Assembly (NCBI GenBank): GCA_020024555.1
Contig: JAHHTQ010000011.1
Coordinates: 1-59,146 of the forward strand
Direction: 5' to 3'
Source of the DNA: Angelakisella sp.
GTDB lineage: Bacteria > Bacillota > Clostridia > Oscillospirales > Ruminococcaceae
Length of the DNA: 59,146 nt
A program made the translations under genes and the position numbers. Shown one piece after another: positions 53,318-59,146 of this stretch. Under the pieces are notes generated by a model that did no database searches, was not told the origin of the DNA, and saw only the letters and a program-made list of their open reading frames with translations. Within the stretch, counting starts at the first letter, position 1. Each line of letters begins with the position of its first letter.

Positions 53318-53339
53318 AGAAAAACGTATTGCCTTCAGA

Positions 53340-53686
53340 AATCCAAGGTGTATAAATAATTATTATTCTTATTACGATGACGACACACTTATTGGATTTA
53401 TGAACATTTTAGAAGAACCGCATGAAGTGTTTCTAGGAATTGGAGTTATACCTAATGCTTGCGGACATGGATATGGACAGAAAATTATTCGGATTGCCTA
53501 GCAAATCTCAAAAAGCTATATGGCAATAAGCCTATGTATCTGGAAGTACGTACATGGAATCAGCGTGCTATTGCATGTTATGAAAAAGCGGGTTTTATAA
53601 TTGATGGATCTGTCATTGAACAAGAAACTATGTCAGGTGCGGGGAAATTTTATAGAATGATTTTTAATCAGAATAAAGCGGTATGA
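53340..53686 (+). pseudogene. GNAT acetyltransferase pseudogene (cassette B cargo)
   Basis: Two frames together encode most of a GNAT domain: TLIGFMNILEEPHEVFLGIG, IPNACGHGYGQKIIRIA (acetyl-CoA loop) in one frame, then, after a shift near 53500, LYGNKPMYLEVRTWNQRAIA, CYEKAGFIIDGS to a stop. The N-terminus is missing just after the copy B promoter. It is inactive as read. Confidence 0.7.
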
Positions 53687-53745
53687 TATAATGGTACTAA
53701 CAAAGTGTTAGACATATCAGAATTTTATGGAGCGATGAATATAAT

Positions 53746-54627
53746 ATGATTAAATTTCTTGTATTTAGTGATTTGCACTATGATGAAGTGGCAGATGGGG
53801 ATAAAAGAATAGAGGATATATTATCGAAGGCTCGAAAGAAAGAGTTGGATTTTATTGTTTCGTTAGGTGATTTATGCAATCCTGTAAATGAAAATCAGAA
53901 GGTATTGGAGAAGTTTAATTCGTTAGGTATACCCTTTTATAGTGTTATTGGGAATCATGAAACAGATGATTGTAAATTAAGTGAAATATTAGAATTTTTT
54001 TCAATGAGTAAGCCATATTATTCTGTAATATGTAATGGATACAAACTGATTTTTTTGAACACGTGCTATATGCGAAATGATGAGCAAGAAGAGGTATACT
54101 ATAAAAATAACTATAAAAAGAGTTCTTCCGTATATCCAATTGTTCCGGCGGAAGAGATACGATGGTTACAAGAGGAATTAAGAGATGGCATGAAAAGTGT
54201 AATCTTTTCACATCATAGTCTTGTAAATGATTTTGGAACAAGGGGTGTCAATAATCGTGAGGATATCCGAAAGTTATTTGCGGAAAATCAAGTATTGCTT
54301 TGTATGAATGGGCATGACCATGGAGATCATTATTCTTTGGTAGACGGAATATCTTATCTGACGGTTAATTCTGCGAATTATGCATGGGTAGGTAGGCAAA
54401 TAGCTCGTTCAAAAGTATTGCAAGAAAAGTATTCTTATTTACATGGCATGCTTCAATATAAACAGGCGATGAGTGCGTACATAGAAATCGATGATAGCGA
54501 GATGAGAATTTGTGGGATGGAGGGAGAGTACTTATCAGTTACTCCTGATGATATTGAGTTATATGACTATAAATGGAATGGTGTATCAATTAAACCACAA
54601 ATAAGTTCACATTTAATTCAATTATAG
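53746..54627 (+). CDS. Calcineurin-like metallophosphoesterase
   Basis: A 293-aa phosphoesterase with all five metal motifs: FSDLHYD (DxH), SLGDLCN (GD), GNHET (GNHE), FSHHSLVN (H) and GHDHGDH (GHxH). Residues after about 215 form a C-terminal beta region. No signal peptide. Substrate unknown. It has a weak SD (GGAG at 53730) and follows the GNAT pseudogene by 59 bp; a truncated CPBP gene follows. It is the only intact enzyme gene in this accessory segment apart from the APH-like kinase and TnpA. Confidence 0.8.
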   Translation: MIKFLVFSDLHYDEVADGDKRIEDILSKARKKELDFIVSLGDLCNPVNENQKVLEKFNSLGIPFYSVIGNHETDDCKLSEILEFFSMSKPYYSVICNGYKLIFLNTCYMRNDEQEEVYYKNNYKKSSSVYPIVPAEEIRWLQEELRDGMKSVIFSHHSLVNDFGTRGVNNREDIRKLFAENQVLLCMNGHDHGDHYSLVDGISYLTVNSANYAWVGRQIARSKVLQEKYSYLHGMLQYKQAMSAYIEIDDSEMRICGMEGEYLSVTPDDIELYDYKWNGVSIKPQISSHLIQL

Positions 54628-54714
54628 AATCAAAATGAGGGATTATAGTGATTGAAACTTACGGTCTTACGGAGACATTGGAAGCAACGAAAACTTGGAA
54701 TTTAAAGAGCATAT

Positions 54715-55029
54715 ATGAAGAAACTACAACTTTCAGAGGAACAAAAAAGATTAGAAATAGATATTTGGATTATAGCTTTGGTAACATTGAGAGTTTTCCT
54801 ATTTTACGCTGCAACGGGGAAACAACTAATGAGTTTTGTTGCGAACAGCAATATTTTCGTTGTTCCAAGATTATTACTTCATGCAGGAGCACAATTTGGC
54901 GTAGCTGGATTGGGAATTACAATTATTTGCATTTTGCGAAAAGAAAATTTCACGCATTTTGGATTGTTACAAAAAAACATTTTTAAAGCAATCATCGGGA
55001 CGATTATATACTTTGTTCCGTCCATATGA
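54715..55029 (+). pseudogene. CPBP-family membrane protease, 3'-truncated
   Basis: A 104-aa frame with two to three TM segments and the family's characteristic ILRKENFTHFGLLQKNIFKAI before the third TM. CPBP (Rce1-like) proteins are about 200-280 aa with catalytic EExxxR and HxxxB motifs in the second half; those are absent. Sequence switches to recombinase coding at 55029, so the gene appears cut by insertion or deletion. Confidence 0.65.
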
Positions 55030-55660
55030 ATGTATCAAAGGCTTGCGCACTACCAAAGCAAGAAGAAAAAGAAATGCATACATTAACGCAGAGTCAGTTA
55101 AAATAATTATTCGCAGAAGCCGATAAATCAGGAGTATTCGAGCTGTATTATCTTGACCTCGCAACTGGACTAAGACGAGGGGAACTGTTAGAATTAAAGT
55201 GGGAAAACATAGACTTTGAAAGCAAAACAATAACTGTTCGACAACAAATAATGCGAATAAACGGAAAGACGATAGAGTCGCCATTAAAGACGAAACACGC
55301 ATACCGAACAATCTCGATAGGTGACGATGTAATAGAGGTTTTAAAGAAACAGAAAGGCAAAGAAAACGGCGAATTCGTATTCCACAACGAAAAGGGTGAA
55401 CCAATATCGCCACACAGTGTAAACAATATGCTTGGGAGAGTACTCAAAAGAGCGGGGCTACCGAAGATACTCTTCCACGATTTAAGGCACACATTCGCAA
55501 CACTTGCCTTACAAAACGGAGTAGATGTAAAGACGGTATCAGGAATGTTGGGACATTTTTCAGCGGGATTTACACTTGATACTTACACTCATGTAACAAC
55601 AGAATCACAAGTAAAGCAGCGAACACAATGAGCAGTATACTGACAAGTGCAGTAGGATAA
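55029..55660 (+). pseudogene. Tyrosine recombinase (integrase), truncated and frameshifted
   Basis: The C-terminal catalytic domain of a Tn916/phage-type integrase. Catalytic residues are all visible: Arg in TGLRRGELLELKW, Lys in PLKTKHAYRTIS, HDLRHTFATLALQ, GMLGHFSAGFTLD and Tyr in DTYTHVTT. The N-terminal arm- and core-binding domains are missing, a stop (TAA 55104-55106) interrupts the frame, and a base change near 55615 shifts the frame so that the ancestral end MSSILTSAVG (55628-55660) is out of phase. Thus inactive. Confidence 0.8.
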
Positions 55661-55679
55661 AAAGTAGAATATAACGATA

Positions 55680-55778
55680 ACAAAGCCATCTGTGAGGGTG
55701 GCTTATGTGCTTTTTATTAGATTATATTTTGTATTTTGCAAAAAAAGTTTATAGACAAACTGTTTTTTAGTGATATAA
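55680..55778 (+). repeat. Cassette leader repeat, copy C
   Basis: Hairpin AGCCATC/GGGTGGCT with a T-rich tail (55683-55715) directly after the recombinase, then TAGACA (55751-55756), 16 bp, TATAAT (55773-55778). It matches copies A and B and drives the lipoprotein gene. Confidence 0.7.
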
Positions 55779-55823
55779 TGGAAGAAAATGAAGTTTTAGA
55801 TATTTTCAGAAGGAGTGATTTTT

Positions 55824-56291
55824 ATAAAAAAGATTTTATCATTACTCTTGGTTATGGTTATGGTGTTTGCCTTTGCTGGTTGCGGTGAAAATGAAGATGT
55901 TTCACCATATGAAATTCGAGATACAGAAGACATTTCTAGTGTGTACAACTTTCCGGAGCCTACATACCATATCGTCATAAATCATTTTGTATGTGGGAAA
56001 TCTGAAGCTATTGAATTTGGATCTGAGAAATATAACGAAGATAGCATGCTGAAAACAGCCCCTATTTACCAATGGTTTTATGATTTAGAAATTCTACATG
56101 AAGCCATATCGTCAGAAGATATTGAAGCCGTAGAAGGTAATGCAGCATTTACTTTTGTTGTAAATGGTAAAGAAGCATTCACTTATGATTACAGAGGTGA
56201 TAAATCCTATATTATTATTGGCGATAATTATTATGAGGTGTGTAATCCTTCCAACCCAATTAGGCAAAGTCTTAATGACATAGAGAAGTAA
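55824..56291 (+). CDS. Lipoprotein (cassette C cargo), odd start codon
   Basis: A protein of about 155 aa with a lipoprotein signal peptide (KKILSLLLVMVMVFAFAGCG, Cys about 20) and an acidic mature part with FPEPTYHIVINHFVCGKSE. Function not recognised. AAGGAG is 8 bp before ATA AAA AAG, exactly where ATG AAA AAG would be expected; GTG 55815 overlaps the SD itself. So either the start is a mutated ATA or the GTG is used poorly. Promoter copy C lies upstream. Confidence 0.6.
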   Translation: MKKILSLLLVMVMVFAFAGCGENEDVSPYEIRDTEDISSVYNFPEPTYHIVINHFVCGKSEAIEFGSEKYNEDSMLKTAPIYQWFYDLEILHEAISSEDIEAVEGNAAFTFVVNGKEAFTYDYRGDKSYIIIGDNYYEVCNPSNPIRQSLNDIEK

Positions 56292-56360
56292 CGTGTCAAA
56301 CCTATTCCAGTTTTTCTAACATAAACAATATAAATTAAAAAAGTAAAACAAAAAAACTTT

Positions 56361-56496
56361 CGGCGCACAGAAAACGTGAATTTCTACACGCCGATTTTTT
56401 GCTATTTATTGGTCAAAATGAGCTGATTAATCGCTTTTTAAAATTCGTATTGGTCAAAACATTGGTCAAGGCAGTTTTTACGGATATTTGAGAGTA
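56361..56496 (+). repeat. Cassette tail repeat, copy C
   Basis: A partly decayed version of the copy A hairpin (CGGCG...ACGCCG, then ATTTTTT) followed by TTGGTCAAAACATTGGTCAA and GGCAGTTTTTACGGATATTT. It ends the lipoprotein unit; next comes the IS200-type element. Confidence 0.7.
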
Positions 56497-56501
56497 ATAA
56501 A

Positions 56502-57187
56502 CATCCCCCATTCAAACTGGGGTTTTTTCATATGCGGGCATAGCCCTCTGTTCTTTGCGACACGTAAAACGTGTAATACGATCTGCCAGTTGCAATAGGC
56601 TTTATTTTACAAATGGAGCTTTATCTCCAAATGTTAATTGTTCTCCTAACTCATCTTCTTTTAATTGATTCTTTATATACTCCGCAATTCGGCTCGTATT
56701 TTTTCCTGCTGTATCTACATAATATCCCCTACACCAAAATTCTCGATTACGATATTTGTATTTTAATTCGCCGAATTGCTCATATAACATCGTACTGCTT
56801 TTCCCTTTTAAATATCCCATGAAACTTGATACCGCTAATTTAGGTGGTATTTCTACCAACATATGTACATGGTCTGGACATACTTCTGCCTCCACTATTT
56901 TTACTCCTTTCCATTCACATAATTGTCTTAATATCTTTCCTACTGCCTCTCTCTTTTCTTTGTAAAATACTTTCCTCCTATATTTTGGTGCAAATACTAT
57001 ATGATACTTGCAGTTCCATTTTGTATGTGATAAACTATTTATATCATTTAGACTCATTCTAAATGTCCTCCCTTTGTGTTTTTTGTACAGCTTGCAGACC
57101 GTACTTATATTATACACAAAGGGAGTTTTTTTGTCGTCCTCTTCGCTTAAGCTTTTTTGAACCACTGGTCTAACCAGTGGTTTTGTT
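56502..57187 (-). mobile_element. IS200/IS605-type insertion sequence
   Basis: The element holds one tnpA gene (56602-57057) and no tnpB. On the gene's 5' side, ACCACTGG and its complement form a hairpin at 57163-57182 like an IS200 left end. CTCCCTTTGTGT (about 57070-57081) pairs with 57115-57126 and would sequester the SD. On the other side CCCCC...CTGGGG lies at about 56505-56522. Exact ends cannot be fixed without an empty-site comparison. Confidence 0.75.
56602..57057 (-). CDS. tnpA: IS200/IS605 transposase TnpA
   Basis: A 151-aa HUH single-strand transposase. HUH motif in CPDHVHMLVEIPP, catalytic Tyr in WCRGYYVDTAGKN, opening WNCKYHIVFAPKYRRKVFY. Full length and uninterrupted, so potentially active. 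ATG 57057 has GGGAGGA upstream; the long upstream frame is not used by the family. It acts on single-stranded DNA and inserts without target duplication. Confidence 0.93.
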   Translation of the reverse strand: MSLNDINSLSHTKWNCKYHIVFAPKYRRKVFYKEKREAVGKILRQLCEWKGVKIVEAEVCPDHVHMLVEIPPKLAVSSFMGYLKGKSSTMLYEQFGELKYKYRNREFWCRGYYVDTAGKNTSRIAEYIKNQLKEDELGEQLTFGDKAPFVK

Positions 57188-57319
57188 ATACAAAAAGCAA
57201 CAATCCTGTAAAAAGAATTGTGGCAGTCAGCTGTTTTGTTCACTTTTTCTGCGCCGGTAGGGGCGCTTCGGGATGGGCGGTTTGTCCAACAGGTCATTTC
57301 CCTGAGAGAATGGCAGAGT

Positions 57320-57412
57320 TTACAGAATACGGTCAATCTCGCCGGATTCCATATCATGCTGGGAATGGTAATCCTCCCGGATTGCTTCCTGGATTTCCTT
57401 TACGGTACACAT
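57320..57412 (-). CDS. Small ICE-type protein (30 aa, possibly truncated)
   Basis: MCTVKEIQEAIREDYHSQ to IDRIL and a TAA stop; the frame then stays open for about 30 codons (TLPFSQGNDLLDKPPIPKRP), suggesting a nonsense change in a longer gene. SD GGAAAG. GC-rich codon use like the parB region; function unknown. Confidence 0.4.
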   Translation of the reverse strand: MCTVKEIQEAIREDYHSQHDMESGEIDRIL

Positions 57413-57444
57413 TTCAATTCTTTCCTTTCGCAGTAATGACTTAT

Positions 57445-57720
57445 TTATGAATGGTGGCGGCGCTTGTCCAGCTTAAAATTGAGGATGTGTCCCTCGATAA
57501 TACGGGCGTACCGCTTAATTTTGATTTCCCAGCGCTGCTGGCTCAGGAGGGCGGCCTGATAGCCGTCCTCCGTAAAAAACAGCCGCATTTCATCACCGAG
57601 ACTGCCGTAGGCACAGGAACGCAGGACAGAAAACTCAATCATCCGGCGGGTGTTGTCCTGAAAACGCTCCACGGCAAGAATGTTGTGTCCTTTCAGCTCA
57701 CGGGCTGAAATATCCCTCAT
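57445..57720 (-). CDS. ICE-associated small protein (91 aa)
   Basis: A 91-aa protein with GHNILAVERFQDNTRRMIEF and a C-terminal IKIKRYARIIEGHI, a pattern seen in small YodL-like proteins of ICE and mobilisable elements of gut Firmicutes. ATG 57720 is set by AAAGGAG 6 bp upstream. The parB frame runs straight into it with no stop. Role unknown. Confidence 0.6.
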   Translation of the reverse strand: MRDISARELKGHNILAVERFQDNTRRMIEFSVLRSCAYGSLGDEMRLFFTEDGYQAALLSQQRWEIKIKRYARIIEGHILNFKLDKRRHHS

Positions 57721-58597
57721 AGACTGCTCCTTTAATCGCTCCTGATCTCTCTGGAGCTTCTTCTGCCACGCCTCCAGCAGCTTGATAATGGTTTCCTGCA
57801 TCCGCTGGGGCGTGTAGCTCCTGGGAAAATACTTTCGCAGGGTGTCGAATGTGAAAGTTACCCGGTCAAGATTGCTTTTCTTTTCCTCGCCTATGATGGC
57901 TCGCATTACATCAATAGATAAATGCCATTCCTGGATGAATTTTTTGAGCCGCTGAGCCTGGGTGAGCGAGGGAGTAGCCTGTTCGCTATCCATCGCGTCC
58001 AAAAGCTGGGTCTGTTCCTCTTTTTTCAGGAACGACAGCTCATATGCCGGATTGAGGGAGATTTTTACTCTGCCCAACCTGCTCAGCTAACAGTTCGCTA
58101 GACTTCTTCCCAAAATCGTTCCCAACTTGGGAACAATTTTCTTTTGTTGGCCTACCGGCCTGTCGTTTCATTGCATCCAGTTTCATCTTATAGGCAAAAG
58201 CTCTCTCACTGGGGAGCAGGCTTTCACGCTGCAAGTTGCTGTCCACCATGATGATAGTAGCGGCATCATCATCCAAATCCAGGACAATGACCGGCATGGT
58301 TTCTTTCTTAGCCAGTTCGCTGGCTCTGTGCCGCCTGTGTCCAGCTACTAATTCATAGCCGCCCTCCGGGTCCGGTCTTGCAATCGCCGAAACCAGCACA
58401 CCATATTGCTTGATGCTTTCGGCGGTGTCCATCATGGCTTCGTCATCCTTGACTTTGAAAGGGTGGTTTTTGAAGGGATGCAGCTCTGAAAGAGGGATTT
58501 CCTGCACTCGCTCTCTCTGGTCATCCGCACGGCTTTCCTCAGTGGAGAACAAATCATCTACCGATGCCAGCTCTATTTTTTTCACGCTGCTTTTCAA
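57721..58597 (-). pseudogene. parB: parB-like partition gene, broken
   Basis: The N-terminal part (TTG 58597, SD GGAGGT) has ParB boxes ELHPFKNHPF, GYELVAGHRRHRASELA and SNLQRESLLPSERAFAYKM. The frame stops after LLAEQVGQSKNLPQSGI. The C-terminal part (PAYELSFLKKEEQTQLLDAM onward) continues in another frame from about 58077. The HTH segment of about 20-25 residues normally between them is missing, with both edges at GGGCAGAGTAAAA, so a deletion with frameshift is likely. Confidence 0.75.
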
Positions 58598-59146
58598 GTT
58601 TCAACACCTCCTTTGTGAGATTTTTGTACCCCTCAGCCACTTTGCCATTAGGGTCATGGGCAAAAATACTCTTGCCTTCGGCACTGATTTCTTTTGCCCG
58701 AACGGAATAGGGAATTTTCGTGCCGAACACCTTGATTTTGCTGCCGTGTCTCCCGCAGCAGGGCGGCGATTTCCTTGGCAAAGTTGGTGCGGTTGTCCAC
58801 CATCGTCAGCAGGATACCGTCAATCTGGAGCTTGGGATTGATCTGCCGCTTTACTCTACTGACAGTGATAAGCAGCTGCTCCAGACCTTTGGCGGGCAAA
58901 TACTCCGCCTGGACGGGGATTATGATCTTGTTTGCAGCTGCCAGCGCATTGACTGTGAGCATACCCAGAGAGGTCTGACAATCAATCAGGATATGGGAAT
59001 ACTGTCCCTTGAGCGTGTCCAGATACTGTTGCAGGATGGTCTGCGGCTCGTCCATCAGGATACGGCCCATCGCGTCAGACAGGGTAAAGGTCAGCTTGTC
59101 CGGCTGGGGGTGGCCCAGGCTGATGGTCAGGCTGCCTTGCGGGTCC
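58554..59146 (-). pseudogene. parA: parA/soj-like partition ATPase, frameshifted and edge-truncated
   Basis: From the window edge, DPQGSLTISLGHPQPDKLTF opens the frame, then YSHILIDCQTSLGMLTVNAL, IPVQAEYLPAKGLEQLL, MVDNRTNFAKEIAALLRET. Near 58745 the frame shifts (GAGACACGGCAGC, two bases short of the family pattern) and continues as GSKIKVFGTKIPYSVRAKE to a stop at 58554. It overlaps the start of parB. N-terminal Walker A lies outside the window. Confidence 0.8.

Noticed and set aside
52390..56500. Integron attC cassettes
   Set aside because: The units carry their own promoters and terminators, the recombinase is of the Tn916/phage type, and no attC-like R/L box structure is seen.
57445..58077. 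A single 210-aa gene fusing ParB C-terminus to the 91-aa protein
   Set aside because: A strong SD and ATG at 57720 mark a separate gene; the read-through is better explained by decay of parB.

Overview
The window looks like chromosomal DNA of an AT-rich, anaerobic, gut-associated Clostridia (Firmicutes). Evidence: AT-rich codon use, strong AGGAGG-type ribosome binding sites, TTGACA/TATAAT promoters, a bile salt hydrolase, a clostridial-type hybrid cluster protein, host- and plant-glycan sugar pathways, and IS3, IS30, IS200/IS605 and ICE debris. All names rest on reading translated sequence and motifs; no database search was run.

Layout. (1) 1-4170: a phage tail-fibre cassette on the minus strand (tail fibre, a 117-aa protein and two CD1375-like microproteins). 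It diverges from a LexA/CI-like S24 repressor and a PH-domain protein; operators lie on the cassette promoter. No other phage genes are visible. (2) 4237-5899: a lipoprotein and a bile salt hydrolase. (3) 6079-11030: a Crp/Fnr regulator divergent from a ferredoxin-like protein and hybrid cluster protein (nitrosative stress), then a TSUP anion exporter and a CbiK-type chelatase. (4) 11196-17700: a complete phosphate regulon pstSCAB-phoU-phoB-phoR on the minus strand with a Pho-box-like repeat upstream. (5) 18172-23438: an ene-reductase, a cinnamoyl-esterase-like hydrolase, a GPH-family transporter and a divergent AraC regulator, plausibly a pathway for importing, hydrolysing and reducing an unsaturated ester. 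(6) 23940-30683: hexuronate catabolism (uxaC-uxuA-uxuB, kdgK, eda fused to a VOC domain) with its own AraC regulator and a 21-bp-spaced direct repeat. (7) 30886-49851: a mannoside/N-glycan-type locus: a mannose-6-phosphate isomerase/ROK kinase fusion, a phosphohexomutase, a LacI regulator, an LplB/YtcP ABC importer, GH130, GH38, GH20, an MFS transporter, an unknown protein and GH2. (8) 49852-57190: an accessory stretch of IS remnants, an APH-like kinase, a metallophosphoesterase, broken GNAT, CPBP and tyrosine recombinase genes, and a repeated promoter/cargo/terminator unit. (9) 57190-59146: visibly more GC-rich DNA with a decayed ICE partition module (parA and parB both broken).

How it works together. 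Regions 5-7 form a nutrient-foraging block. Hexuronates go to KDPG and then to pyruvate plus glyceraldehyde-3-phosphate. Mannosyl-GlcNAc-type oligosaccharides would enter through the ABC importer, be cut by GH38, GH130, GH20 and GH2, and enter glycolysis through the kinase-isomerase fusion and the mutase. No ABC ATPase is encoded with the importer, which is common for this type because a shared ATPase is used. Each sugar or ester block has its own AraC or LacI regulator with a recognisable DNA site nearby.

The best candidates for undescribed biology are the repressor-controlled orphan tail-fibre cassette, the ene-reductase/esterase/transporter operon, the isomerase-kinase fusion in a GH38/GH130/GH20 locus, and the repeated recombinase-linked cargo units at 52390-56500.
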